From Spirometra erinaceieuropaei (taxonomy: Eukaryota > Platyhelminthes > Cestoda > Diphyllobothriidea > Diphyllobothriidae): a stretch of DNA of 64,000 nucleotides. The DNA lies in the NCBI GenBank assembly GCA_902702965.1, contig CACRXP010000069.1:1441244-1505243 (forward strand). Reading direction: 5' to 3'. Below are positions 10,215 to 21,500 of this stretch, piece after piece (position 1 is the first letter of the stretch; each line of letters opens with the position of its first letter). Made by a program: the position numbers and the translations under genes. The notes under the pieces were generated by a model, which searched no databases, had not been told where the DNA came from, and saw only the letters and a program-made list of their open reading frames with translations.

Positions 10215-11630
10215 TTCTCTGGCTCTTCCGGCTCTGGTCGCACCTTCTATGTTTGTGACACTGCTAATCGCAGACGTTTCCTGGTGGATTCTGGGGCCCA
10301 AATCAGCGTTGTTCCCACAATTGCGGCTGCTCATCGTTTCCCTAATCCTGGTCTTCACCTCCAAGCTGCCAGCTGTGCCCCCATTCCCATTTTTGTCACT
10401 CTGTCCCTCACCCTGAACTTTGGCCTTCGTCGGTCATTCACCTGGGTCTTTGTCATTGCTGATGTCCCTCATGCACTCCTCGGCTCGGACTTTCTTGCCG
10501 AGTTCGATCTCCTTGTTGACTGCCGACGTGCCCGTCTCCTCGACCGCACAACCCGTCTGTCTGTTCGTGGACTAACTTCCTTTACTGCCCCCACCAGCTT
10601 ATCTCTCTTGGATACAGCTACTGGTAGCCCCTTTCGGCGACTGCTTCTTACACACCCCAACATAATAAACCCCCAGTTTCGCAGTGGTGAGGTCCAACAT
10701 GATGTTGTGCACCCTATCCGCACCTCAGGTCCTCCCGTGTTTGCTTGGCCAAGATGACTAGCACCGGGACGTTTCCAGGCCGCGAAGGCGGAGTTTGAAC
10801 ACATGCGGCAACTGCGAATAAGTCGGCCGTCCGAGAGCCCTTGGGCGTCCCCACTGCACATGCTGCCCAAGGTGACATCAGGCGATTGGAGACCCTGTTG
10901 CGACTATCGTGCCCTTAACAGCGCTACCATTCCTGATCGGTACCCCGTGCTTCATTTTTAGGACTTTGCCGGAGCCCTTTTCTGCAAAGCGGTTTGCTCG
11001 AAGATTGATCTGGTGCGGGCTTTTCATCAGATTCCAGTCGCCCCTGAGGACATCCCTAAAACCGCCTGCACCACACCCTCCAGTCTCTCCGAGTTCATCC
11101 GCATGCCGTTCGATCTTCGTAATGCCGCCCAAACGTTGCAGATGTTCATCAACCATGTCTTCCATGGTCTACCCTTTGTGTATGCCCACATTAATGACCT
11201 CATGGTGGCCAGCCGGAATGAGGAAGAACACAAAGAGCATCTTGCCTTGGTGTTTGACCGCCCTGACAAGTTTGGCGTTGTCATCAAACCCTCCAATTGC
11301 GTGTTTGGTGTGCCCTCGCTCGAGTTCCTCGGCCATCCTGTCGACTCTGAAGGTTTGCGTCCCCTCACCTCCAAGGTTGAAGCAGTTCGTAATTTCCCTC
11401 CACCAACTTCCAAGCGTCAGTTGCAGCGATTCCTTGGCATGGTCAGTTTTTATCGCCGGTTCCTATCGAACTGTGCTGACCTCATGCTGCCGCTCACTAA
11501 CATGCTTTCTGGTCCCAAAGGTCCCCTCGAGCTGACTGGTGAAACACTGACTGCTTTTGAGAGAATCAACAATTCCCTTGCCGACGTCACCTTACTCACG
11601 CATCTCGCTCCGAAGCTCAGCTGTCCGTGA
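10215..11630 (+). pseudogene. gypsy protease and reverse transcriptase
   Basis: Protease: FLVDSGAQISVVP with the catalytic DSG at about 10285-10295, and ALLGSDFLAEFDLL downstream. RT in the same frame: [31 protein letters not shown], then FVYAHINDLMVAS at about 11175-11215, EFLGHPVDSEG and RFLGMVSFYRRFL. Stops interrupt the frame at about 10755 and 10960. The catalytic box reads IND where DD is required, so polymerase activity would be lost even without the stops. Confidence 0.88.
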
Positions 11631-11639
11631 TGGCAGATG

Positions 11640-13205
11640 CTTCAACCGTAGCCGTGGGTGCAATCTTTCAACAGCACTTTGCTGGTTCGACTCGCCCACT
11701 TGCTTTTTCTCTAAAAAGCTCTTACCAGCTGACACACGCTACAGTACCTTCGGCCGTGAACTACTTGCCATTTACCTGGCTGTGAAGCATTTCCGACATT
11801 TCCTTGAAGGTCGGGACTTCACTGTTTTCACGGACCACAAACCGTTGACTTTTCCACTTCGGTCCCGCTCCGTTACGTACAATTCGAGGGAAATCGCCCA
11901 CGTAGACTACATCTCCCAATCTACCATTAACATCCGCTACATTGATGGCACGAAGAATGAGGTGACTGATATGTTGTCCAGACCCTCACTGTCTTCCCTC
12001 CAACTCTCACACGGGGTCGATTTTTGCGCCTTGGCGGCTGAGCAACAGCGAGTCGGTTGTCTTGACGACGAGTCTGTTAGTGCTCTCCAACTCAAAGACG
12101 TTCCTCTGACCACCGGCTCTGGTAACATACTTTGTGACATCTCGACTCCCTTTCATCACTCTTTCGTGCCCGCCTCGACGCGTCGAGCTGTGTTTCAAAC
12201 TTTAAATGGACTCTCCCACCCTGGGATCCGATCATCTCAAAAGCTCCTTGCGGAAAGGTTTATCTGGCCTGGCATGAACAAGGACGTCAAAGCTTGGACT
12301 CGGTCGTGTCTGAGCTGCCAGCGCAACAAGGTGCAGCGTCACAACAAATCCCCACCGGGCACTTTCCCCAGCCCCGACGCACGGTTCAGCCATGTGCACC
12401 TGGACGTCATAGGCCCCTTGCATCCATCCAATGGTTTCACCCACCTCCTTACCTGTTTCGATCGATATACCCGCTGGGCAGAAGCCATTCTTTTGCCGAA
12501 TACGCAGGCTGAAACCATCGTGAAGGCTTTCGTCAGTCGTTGGGTCGCCGTGTTCGGTGCCCCATCCACGGTTACGACTGATTGTGGTGCCCAGTTTGAG
12601 TTGGCACTCTTCCAAACACTACTCAATGTCCTTGTCTACACACGCATTCGGATGACAGCCTACCACCCAGCTGCCAACGGTATGGTTGAGCGTTTCCATC
12701 ACCAGCTAAATCCCGCCCTGCGTGCCGTAGAAGACCCAGGAAACTGGTCGGACAACCTTCCTCTTGCACTCCTCGGCATTCGCGCAGTCCTGAAGTCGGA
12801 TGTGGACTGTAGCGCAGCTGAAATGGTCTTCAGCACTATCCTCAGATTGCCAGGCAAGATGATCACCTCAACCTCTCGTGGTGCCGACGAGACACCTGAA
12901 AACCTTGTGCACCGTTTGCATCAATTTATGCGCTCGCTTTTCCCGGTTCCACCTCGAACTCCAATGACTGAGTCTTATGTCGAAAAAGACTTTGAATTCT
13001 GTACTCATGTGTTCGTCCACTGTGACCGTGTGTGGTAGTCACTGGAATCGCCATACGAAGGACCGTTCCGCGTGCTCGCGCGCAACGCCTAGACCTGCCT
13101 GATTCTTCGCGGTGACTAGGAGGACGTGGCCAATGTCGATCGGGTCAAGGCTGCTGTTGCAGAGGAGACGCCGGACCTGTCACAAGGACAAAAATGTGCT
13201 GACAT
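11640..13205 (+). pseudogene. gypsy RNase H and integrase
   Basis: This is in a different frame from the RT. RNase H: MADASTVAVGAIFQQH near 11632, and after a further shift TRYSTFGRELLAIYLAVKHF and FTVFTDHKPL. The integrase zinc region keeps HPG and CLSCQRNK, but the position before LSHPG is Asn where His is expected. The catalytic triad is present: HLDVIGP, TTDCGAQF and GMVERFH. The PYEGPFRV (GPF) module lies beyond a stop at 13036-13038, with further in-frame stops. The integrase core itself is open for about 490 codons. Confidence 0.88.
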
Positions 13206-13497
13206 CCAACCCCTGCTCCTTCATCTTCCCTATCCCCTGCTCATTTACTCTGCCCACTGCTTCGCCCTTCCCCTTCCTTGCCCTCTACTCCTCCGTCACG
13301 CATACTTCCTCTCCCTACATGTATACAGCATCCAACCTCAACATCATCGTCCACCGTAGCACACAGTCAACCCTCTTCGACTCTACTTCCTGCTTACATC
13401 ACTCGCAGTAGCCGCCACGTTCATTTCCCCGATCGTTTAGTTACGCATTTTTTCTAGACTTAAACATATCCTCCGGCGCCGTAGTACGTAGCCTTCC

Positions 13498-13514
13498 GGT
13501 CTAGTAGGGGGTAC
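13498..13514 (+). promoter_or_regulatory. Polypurine tract of gypsy element
   Basis: The segment agtagggggtac lies immediately before the 3' LTR and would prime plus-strand synthesis. Confidence 0.65.
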
Positions 13515-13768
13515 TGTGTTGAGGTACCGGACTCTGACATTTCAGCCTCGTTTTCTTTGCCCGGACTTCTTGTTTGAATGTGATGGAAAACGACACACCT
13601 GTACAACCCGCCTTGCTGACCTGCTTTGCTGTTGCGCCCTGTTGTCAGGTTACTTAACGTTCAGAATCTCTATATTATTTGCTGTTCAGTTTTATTTGCT
13701 GCCTTTAATGCTAGGGGCTCCTTAGAGATATAACTCGTTAGTTCGTGAGAGCATCATCGTTTACGTCA
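13515..13768 (+). repeat. 3' LTR of gypsy element
   Basis: It starts TGTGTTGAGGTACCGG and ends TTACGTCA, then the target duplication AATA. Length is 254 bp against 261 bp for the 5' LTR. Confidence 0.92.
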
Positions 13769-14049
13769 AATACTGGCCTTGAATAGTAACCTGTCAACGG
13801 CATACCCTCGATTTGGCACGACAGCCGACGAACCGAATAGTTCAGGCCCAGGACTGCTTTCGAAGTCAACTTTCGCACGCGACATCGACACCGCCCCAGG
13901 GCTGGGGCAAGAGGTGAAATTCTGCGCCATCAAACTTGCGTGTCGACGCAGTACGCGATCACGCCATCTTAGTCGGTGTATTTGGCATTGCTGTGTGGTC
14001 CTAGGGGTGTAGGGTGGAGCGTCAAGGCGCAGGCTTGGTGGCGCCATAC

Positions 14050-14180
14050 ACTTGCATCCCCCCCCGCCTCCGGTCTTCTTGACTTTGTCTGGACGCCGGG
14101 TCCAGGGAGGAGGGCGTGAGAATGCGGTAGATGCTGTGATAGTCTACTCTCACTGTAAACTAATCCACGCGCAAATCACC
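14050..14180 (-). repeat. Dispersed repeat R1, reverse copy
   Basis: On the minus strand it carries the cacgcgtgg.tta..., gtagatgctg-complement and agaagaccgg blocks of R1 in the order seen at 22780-22870. Confidence 0.55.
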
Positions 14181-14182
14181 GT

Positions 14183-14313
14183 GCCTCCTTCACCTTGCTG
14201 CGGAGGGGAGGGGGAGAGTGAAACACCACAATTCTAGTCAGAGCCCGGGAGCAGGTGGGTCCCGGCGAAGGTAATTACATGCGGGTGGCTGGCTTGATGG
14301 CTTTGAACCATGG
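14183..14313 (-). repeat. Left arm of a 130-bp inverted repeat
   Basis: Its reverse complement matches 15540-15665, including gccacccgca, gtaattacctt, gccgggaccc and attgtggt blocks. It forms the 3' end of the PLE fragment at 14275-14766. Confidence 0.7.
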
Positions 14314-14766
14314 CAACTGTGCGCATAGGACCCGTTCGCATAGCCTGATTACAGCCGCTTCTGCCGTTGCCAACAACCGCTGTCCAATTAGTTTTGGATA
14401 GCTTAATGGGACCTGTATATCACTTTGAAGACCTCTCTGGCGTCCACACGGTGGCCTGTGTATACCATGTGCGCGATGATTGAGCTGTTGACGTTCTTTA
14501 TTTGGCCCTTTTCTAACTATGCTGGATGATGTTCTTTTTTTCTTTTGGATAAACACCGGCTCGCGCGACCAATATATTCTGCCCCACAGGAGCAGATGAA
14601 GTAGTAAATACACATAGAGGTGGTCTAAGCTGGTAGTTTGTCCTTGCCCTCCCCGTATAGGATGGGACTGGTGGAGAACAGTACACGGGTGCTGCAGTTG
14701 CGGATCTCTGTGTCTGCGGGAGGGGGTGGCGAAATAGTGAGATTCTACATGTTGGGCCGTGGGCAC
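14275..14766 (-). pseudogene. Decayed PLE GIY-YIG fragment
   Basis: Read on the minus strand across two frames: FICSCGAEYIGRASRCLSKR, then SSIIAHMVYTGHRVDAREVF and LLATAEAAVIRL. This is the same family as 1341-2018, with at least two frameshifts and a stop. Confidence 0.75.
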
Positions 14767-14890
14767 AACTTAGTGAGCCGGGCATACAGACCTTCGTAGT
14801 GAGCGTCCATATCGACATGGAGATTAATGCTGGTTTTGTTCGAGTGCCAGGCTTCGAGGAATCCTCGAGCCTGTTTGCTGTTCGCCATAG
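14767..14890 (-). pseudogene. C-terminal scrap of a second PLE family
   Basis: The minus strand reads KQARGFLEAWHSNKTSINL followed by VDMDAHYEGLYARL. This corresponds to the C-terminus of the PLE at 34342-35235 (FLEAWYSDAGSINRHVDLDAHYEGL). It abuts the first-family fragment in the same orientation, implying insertion or recombination between PLE families. Confidence 0.75.
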
Positions 14891-14984
14891 CAACAACTTC
14901 AACAAAAGTTTTCCCTTCCCTTCCCCGACCATAAATTGTTCCAGGTATAGTGTGATGCTACATTTTCTAGGGCAACCAAGTTAA

Positions 14985-15539
14985 AAAGCAAGGAAAATAA
15001 TCCTTTGCGACTTCTTAGTCAATAAATATCCTCTTCAGAGTATAGAAATCATACAGAAATTATTCTTCCTAGAACTCGTCCTGTAACACATTATGTATAC
15101 TTTGAGATGTATAATGGGGGGAGAGGATCCATAGGTTCGAAAAATGTTGATAAGGCAAGATTTGTTCCTGGAGCCCCACTGATTAACTTCGTAAAACAAT
15201 TTCAATTAACATAGCTAACTTAACCACTCCCTGGATTAGGAAGGGATAGAGAGCACAGACAAAGATAAAAACACGCGCAGGGAAGCGCGTGTTAACCGAT
15301 GCTTTGTGTAATCGAGGCGGTGTCCCCTCCCCTCCTCCTCCGGACACAGTCATTCGCTGGATTAAGAGGATATAGGAGACGCAATCACAATTGGAGGACC
15401 ACAGGGGGAACAGCGGGTTAAATCGAAGTACATGACCACTATAGTGGAACCGACGGAGTTCAACGACGTCCGAACAATGGCATTAGCAGGCCTACGTAGT
15501 CGCTCTCTGGATTGAGGGCGCAAGCAGGGCTCGAATCAC
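14985..15539. other. No feature recognised
   Basis: AT-rich then mixed sequence without recognisable coding or repeat signals. Confidence 0.3.
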
Positions 15540-15665
15540 GCGCAGGCGGACTTCAAGCCACCAAGCCAGTCACCCGCAGGTAATTACCTTTGCCGGGACC
15601 CACCTTCTCCCTGGCGCCGACTGGAATTGTGGTTTCACTCTCCCCTCCCCTCCCTTCCCCAAACC
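15540..15665 (+). repeat. Right arm of the 130-bp inverted repeat
   Basis: Reverse complement of 14183-14313, about 85-90% identical by eye. It suggests a second PLE 3' end in the opposite orientation. Confidence 0.7.
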
Positions 15666-15669
15666 CGAG

Positions 15670-17020
15670 CTACAGCTTAATTATCTACTTGCCCGTTCTT
15701 TTAAATGCATTACTTCAATAGCCATATAAATGTGCAGGCCTGAAGAGAATTTATCGAAAGCAGACGTATGCTCATCAAATTGCCTTTTGGAATCCACTTT
15801 CCGTAAGCGCAATCATTTCTTTGGAGTTCAGAATTTCCAAGCGTGTGAATTCATTTACGGTAGGAGTAGACTTACGCAGAATCTACTATGTAGCCTCCCA
15901 CTCACTTACCTGTGCCCGCTGTGATGGCAAAAGCACAGGTGACTGCATGGCAACACAGTGATATTCTTCAGCGCACGGTTTTTGGAGCACAGTCATATTA
16001 TTGATCTATAGTAATAGGAGCGAATAGGCGACTTCCAGGAAGCAGTTCAGAAGAAGAAGATGCAATCATTGGAACAATTAGTTTCCCTGCCAGCACCAAC
16101 TCCCGAGTGCCACCTCACAGCCCCGCCTTGCGAGGCGGCTATGACGGCGCTGTGCGGGGCAGATCCCAATGTTGCCCCGTCATGTCCCCTCATCGAAAAA
16201 ATATGCGCAGGGACGCCTGCTATTTGTCGTTTTTGCTCCCCCCTGTCATATCAGACAGTCTCGCATGACTGCGAAGCTCCGCACCCCTTACTTTTTTGCG
16301 TTTTAGTCCAGATCCCCCCTTTTCTACACCGATTTTCCCCGGAATCCATGCTAGGTCATACCTTTATACCTTCCTGCGAACCCTGCTCGTCTTATTTTTC
16401 GTGTTTTATTACAGCCCCCCTTTCCAAAGCCGATTTTCCCCGCGATCGTTTGCAGACCTTCACGCGTTACTGCGAAGCCCCGAACGAACCAAACTGTCAG
16501 CACGCTTGAACGCCAGTTATTGGCTGTAGAAACGTTATTAAACGAGAAAGATAAAAACGTAGTATGTCAAGTAGTTATGCTTCGCCAACAAACATATGTG
16601 GTAGGCTGTCCATGTCGGTAGCAGGTATCTGCAAGAAAAGAAAGCAGGATGTGCAATAATTAAACGGCGAAAACGATACTACTAAAGTATGGTATTTTAG
16701 TAGTATATTTTACTGTGCAAAGCACTATGAAGTCGAATAGGTCGAACATAAGTGAGTTTTAAAGATATAAAGAAAGGCGTACTTACAGGTAGGTAAGGCC
16801 AATAATTATTGGCCTGACGTTTTAGAGGAATACGCTCTGGGTTTGACAGCCAACTACCCTTTTCCCTGCACCAAGTGATCGCTCGAGCCGATCGGCCAAC
16901 TGATGCCGAGATTAGGAGAGGTGACTGACGGGACCAAGAACAGCACCTCTGTGCGTGCTACAAACACGGCCTAGCACACACACAAGGAGTACAGCGTTCG
17001 GATCTCACATGTAGCACAGC
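15670..17020. other. No gene seen; C/T-rich direct repeat
   Basis: A 149-codon frame at 16060-16509 has no recognisable domain. Within it, about 16265-16345 and 16375-16445 are diverged direct repeats sharing tgcgaa, tttttcgtgtttt-like and ccgattttccccg blocks, so the open frame is probably a by-product of repetition. Confidence 0.4.
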
Positions 17021-17021
17021 G

Positions 17022-17895
17022 GCCACATGAAGAAGGAACCCATTGAGTGTTATTCTCAATTATATGAGAAATGGCTGCGTTGTTTGATGTTAGAGGCATC
17101 CATGAGGGAGGCATGCGTTGGTGGGAAATGTGTGGTGATATGGTCTAGTCTACGGCAATTGGCCGTAGGTGTCCATGAAGGCACATGTGACAGAGTAGGC
17201 GCGCGCGATGGCCGAGTGTGATTGGGATTGAAGCGGTGGTGTTTGGCGTGTGTTGGTGCTCCAGACACTGGTTCATCAGTCTCTGTGCGATGGATTTGTA
17301 GGTCATCGACCAGGCCGATACGTGAGGTGAACGTGCGTGGACAGTGTAGGAAGGAAAAGTTGGGGGAGGCCGAGCCGATTTGTTACTATGGTGCTAGTGG
17401 TAGCCGCTCCCGGTGGATACGGAGTAACTATGTTTGGGTATGGTAGAGCTTCTGGGTGTGCATAGATTTTTCGGTGAATTCTGCTGTAGTGGGTACACAC
17501 TTGATTACATAGGCCCAGTCGGCGTGTGGAAGTGCCTGGACAGAGCGGATGGTGATAGCGGATGTCGCGAGTGTGCATGTGGGAATTCCGGTACTTCTGT
17601 GCTGGCCGCCGTGCGACGGATTTACAAATGATCGACCAGGCCGATGTGTGAGGTAAATGTGCAGTCGCAGCGAGAACAGGTTGGGACGAGGTCCCTTTCG
17701 TTGGTAGTGGGGGTGATAGTGAAGGTGGGAACTGACGATGAGTCGGGAGTGTTCTGACCGGTGGCTATACTGGGAGGGCTGGTGGCCGTCGTCCTGGAGG
17801 TTATGACAGAGATTATTAAGATGGCTGTGAGCGATGGCGGCGTAACATCGGAATTGTAATCATCCGCGATGAGGGAGGTCGTGGGTTGGTGCAAG
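17022..17895 (-). pseudogene. C2H2 zinc-finger tail remnant of a retroelement
   Basis: On the minus strand two finger-type units are readable in broken frames: CSRCDCTFTSHIGLVDHL at about 17625-17680, and CPRTFTSRIGLVDDLQIHR with TETDEPVSGAPTHA at about 17245-17335. Runs of Thr, Ser and Pro separate them. Such alternating CPHC...RTFTSRIGLVGHLRIHR units are found at the end of flatworm retroelement-encoded proteins. The RT part is not visible nearby. A host C2H2 gene is possible but the decay argues against it. Confidence 0.6.
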
Positions 17896-17899
17896 TTTG

Positions 17900-18427
17900 A
17901 CGATGGGGGCGTTTATGGTGCAGCAGTTAGGGTTATTGAGTTAATGATGGGTTACGCTCCGAGATGTCCAATGAAACCAATCCGTGTGTGTGGGTATGTT
18001 GGAAGAGGTTGCGTGTTCATGTTATGGGTCGGGACACTTAAGACTTGGCTTCAGCAACGGCTATCCGACCGGTTCCACAAGTTCCTGTTCCAGTATTTGC
18101 TGCCCTTCTACATGACGCCCGGTCCTGTGTGAGGTCTTCCCGGATTTCGGTTTAGTTTGTACGCTTCAAATAGTTGCTTAGGGTGTAATCATAGCGTCAG
18201 GTTTGGCTCACCTGTCTGCAAGCACTTGCGCGACATCTTCGTAACACAGTCGTTTGGGGAGTAGCCCATCGTCCTTCCTCATAAGGAAGCCGTTCCACCT
18301 CAGTTGCAGTTGCCTCAGAATGGCGTGATTGCTGAGAATTCCAGCCCGTTCCGAAACCTTTGTGTCCGTGATCCTGTCCTGCTACCTTGGATTTAGGATT
18401 CTCTGAAGTCAGTCGGAATGGACATAA
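17900..18427. other. No feature recognised
   Basis: Probably continues the decayed element to the left, but no motif was read with confidence. Confidence 0.3.
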
Positions 18428-19100
18428 GTGAGCTTTTTAGCTTGTTTCTTGCAGACTGCAGGGCCTCGATCCATAAAAAAACGTCAGCCATTCTCTGTAC
18501 ACGCTGCAGCAGTACGGAGAAATGACGCCAGCTCGCAAGTTGCGGCTCAATCGACGAGATCTAGCCACACATTCAAATTCGACGAGGCCGAAATTCTCGC
18601 TAGAGGTGACAACCGCGTGAGCCGGGAGCTACTAGAATCATGGTTTACTGGCCCCCAGTTCAGTAACAAGTGCAATGAACTTCCCCTTCCATATTCTATG
18701 CTGAGACCTCGCCTAGGCGGAGTAACAAGCCGTGCGGGGAGCGCAGAGGTGGACACTTTTCCCAACACCGGGGTCGGTGCGTCAGATGGTCGAGCAATCA
18801 TCACGCCAACATCCAACGCACGTGATGAAATTGCAGCAATTAATGACGCGAACGTCGGCCATCAAGCAATTAGCACACCAAGTGCGACGATCCCGGATGA
18901 AGGGGGGGGGGGCGTGACTGTTCATGGGTATGCGGTAGCATGGCGACTGCATCCTATAAATACTGCAGCCCCTGGTGCATGAATCACCCTATCTGCTGTT
19001 GTCTCTGATGATGGGTTCGAACAGGAACCCGAAACGTCAGGCTAGTAAAGTTCTTGTCCCAGCGATCGTATCTCCTTCTTCAAGACTAGTTAGCTTCTCT
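18428..19100 (+). pseudogene. PLE endonuclease C-terminus and 3' tail
   Basis: The frame of 184 codons starts after the GIY-YIG core and holds the conserved RRNDASSQVAAQSTRSSHTF, KFDEAEILARG and VSRELLESWFTGP blocks, the last a variant of the family's LEAW motif. The stop at about 18980 is followed by a tail with tataaatactgcagcccc, a hammerhead core and aataaagctcttgtcc-like sequence. The RT and endonuclease core are missing. Confidence 0.78.
18996..19050 (+). ncRNA. Hammerhead ribozyme in PLE tail
   Basis: CTGATGA is at 19005-19011, helix II is gggttc / gaaccc with loop gaacag, and GAAACGTC is at 19031-19038. Helix III is the palindrome ACGT. This copy has the best-paired helix II of the ACGT-type cores in the window. 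Cleavage is expected after 19038. Confidence 0.75.
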
Positions 19101-19109
19101 AACAATGGC

Positions 19110-21120
19110 TTAGCCTGTGGTCTTCCACGAAATTGCAGTAGAAGCCTTATCCCGGAGATGACGAGGCGGTAGTCGGCGTCGCAGATGGCCGTCACCGCCG
19201 GCACGTCTTATTAATTTCGCCTCCAGCAGCGGCCAGCACCGCGATCGGGGATGTATCAAGTTAGCCCTCCTCCGCGTCCAAATACGAAAGAATTAGTTTG
19301 ACAGGAGGGCGCGATGTTCCGTACAGGTTCACCGAAGAAGGAGGCTGCTGTCGTTGTAGCCACTGATTCCACGATGACCCAGTATTCCACTCCAGACTGT
19401 CCCTATGCGAACATTGAGACTACAATCGCCAGCAGGCCGTGCGGGTTCTCGTAGAATTTATTCTTCGTCTCTTAGAAGCTAATAGTGGCGAATTTGACTC
19501 TCCAAAGAGACGGACGACTGTAGTTGGTGTCCTGCGGTAGACAGAGCAGTCGGTCCACAGTGTTCCGGGGTGCAGAGGCGACACCTGGGTTACGTCACTC
19601 TGCCTTTAAGCAGCCGCTCTAGAAGACGATGCCACTGACAGCCCCCCTCTCCAGTTGCCCTTGTTCGGAAGAGCGAGTCTTCCTGGGAGCAGCTATATCC
19701 ACCCTTATCGCGCCAGTTCTCGAGAGACTAGAGCCGCCCTCCGTTCCGGTCAGCCGTTCCTCTGATTGTATAAGAGGGAACGAACACTCCAGACTACCCG
19801 AATGGACAGCACCATTCTAGCAGCCTCTTAGGCGAGACTGAGGGTGGGAGACGACATTGTTGTCGTCGTTCGCTTGGTTCTTTCGACCGTGAGTGGTTCA
19901 TCTACAAACCACTGTCGGCAAGCGAATGATGTCGACTAAGCAGTTATTTAGGGCCCCATCCTCGCGAGTGTTTCTCGTAAAAAGGGCTTCTGAGACATCC
20001 TGGACGGTTGTCAAAATCCACTGTGAACACAACTTTCTTTAGCGGTGAGCTACCCGAGTTAGCATGAACCACCAAAGGGGTTACATGATGCCTCTCCAGA
20101 GGATTTTTGAAATGAAAGGGGGGGGGGGGAGGACAGAGGGAGACGAGGAAAGGACGGGAGGGAAGGGGGATTGGAATGGGAGCAGCACTTCCGGGTGTGG
20201 GGAACAGCACTACACCGGATACCCCGGTCTGGTTTTGTCCACCGGTCGAGGCAGTTGCAAGGTTGTGACCCAACGGCACACATTCGGGGAATTACGGATG
20301 AGATTTGAGTGCAGTGAGTAGCAGACACCATTTGATTGGTTCGACTTAATACTCATGTACGGGTGCCCCATGAATGGACACCCCCACACCCCCTCTCGGA
20401 TAACTCCTGAAATGTCACGAGTTATCACAAGAAAATACATATAACGCAAAATTCACCCAAACCACATTACCCAAAGTCTTATGGCAGTAGAGAAAGGACC
20501 GTTCTTAGAATGAGCGCATAGTTGGGTTTATAAATTAATATCTTCTAACAAAAAGTGATTTTAGTTGAAAACTATTTCGGAAAAGGCTATACTACAAATC
20601 ACTTAGATGAGGTTAACTATTATGATGTATAGGGAAGGAGGACGTATAAAAGGGGAGAAAAAAATGTAAAATGGTAAAAAATGCAGAAAATTAGTACTTT
20701 GTGTACTGCTCATCTGTATTTAACATGGACGATGGAAATGGCCGCGTTGTCTACAGTGGATCGTTCAGTGTGATTATCTAGAACGAAATCAAATTGTTCA
20801 TGCACTTCCGTTTGATAAATTCAAAAAATATCTTTGTTATGACGAAGTATCCGGGCTGTTGGCAGGACTAACAACTGATCGGGGATCAAATGCGGAGAGC
20901 CTGGCCGTTGTCTAGAAAGGGAGATTGCAGTTTCAAGCATTATCAGATTCATGCCTCTTTAGAGAGATGGACAGGCGCATTATCGTGTATGAGGGTACAC
21001 TAAAAACGAAAATTATTCATTTAAACTGTTGTGTTCAAGATACCGTCTTAAAACATTAGTCCGTCTCGAAATACTGTCTATTAGATTATATTCACCTGTA
21101 TTAACTGGTTTTCCACCGTT
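19110..21120. other. Unassigned, possibly solo LTR-like sequence
   Basis: No coding domain seen. A GC-richer block from about 19310 to 19900 is uniform in composition and could be an LTR or other non-coding element, but I found no partner copy or TG...CA bounds with a duplication. A G run is at 20121-20130. Confidence 0.25.
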
Positions 21121-21129
21121 GGAAACACT

Positions 21130-21500
21130 TTTTATACTCTTCTCAACTAATGTTATCAAGTGCCTCAAGTGATTTTTTCGCAGCCTCTTCTACCTGTTGA
21201 AATGTTTTCTTTTTAGAAGGTTTTTGTTTATTCATGGGAATAAGGAGAAGTCGCAGAGGGCTAGGTCGGACCAGCAGGGGTTCGGATTCGTTGTAACGCT
21301 GTTTTCCGGCAAAACCGGTTAATTTGGAACGTTGTGTGGGCAGGCGCGTCGCCATTAAGGATCGCCAAAATCAGGTTGTTTTTTTTTCACAGCCTCACAC
21401 AAATTACCTCATTCTAAACCGAGCAAATCTCTCCCAACATTCACGCCTGGCCTAGAACTTCATCCCCATAAGCTTCCCAAAGCATCGAAACTTCGTTTTA
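21130..21500 (-). pseudogene. mariner-type transposase with internal deletion
   Basis: The minus strand reads EAYGDEVLGQA (N-terminal mariner region) at about 21430-21460. It then jumps to DAPAHTTFQINRF (second catalytic Asp region) at about 21310-21350, SDLALCDFSLFP (third catalytic Asp) at about 21240-21275 and KKSLEALDNIS / EEYKKCFQRW at about 21110-21170. Frames change between blocks and stops are present. The middle of the gene is missing, so it is an internally deleted, decayed copy. Confidence 0.72.

Larger units (their letters stand above)
8990..13768 (+). mobile_element. Ty3/gypsy retrotransposon, CsRn1-like
   Basis: Structure in order: 5' LTR, tRNA-Trp-like primer site, gag, protease, RT, RNase H, integrase with GPF module, polypurine tract, 3' LTR. 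The element is flanked by a perfect 4-bp duplication AATA (8986-8989 and 13769-13772), typical of Ty3/gypsy integrases. The primer site and the Gag and integrase blocks match CsRn1-type elements of flatworms. Frameshifts, in-frame stops and a lost RT catalytic aspartate make this copy dead. No envelope gene is present. Confidence 0.93.

Noticed and set aside
11027..11413. Minus-strand frames across the gypsy element
   Set aside because: They are antisense shadows of the pol gene, whose plus-strand translation gives the expected RT and integrase motifs.
16060..16509. 149-codon proline- and cysteine-rich protein
   Set aside because: The frame lies over diverged C/T-rich direct repeats, and the overlapping frame is equally open.
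19310..19900. Solo LTR
   Set aside because: The composition suggests an LTR-like block, but no terminal TG...CA with flanking duplication and no second copy was found in the window.
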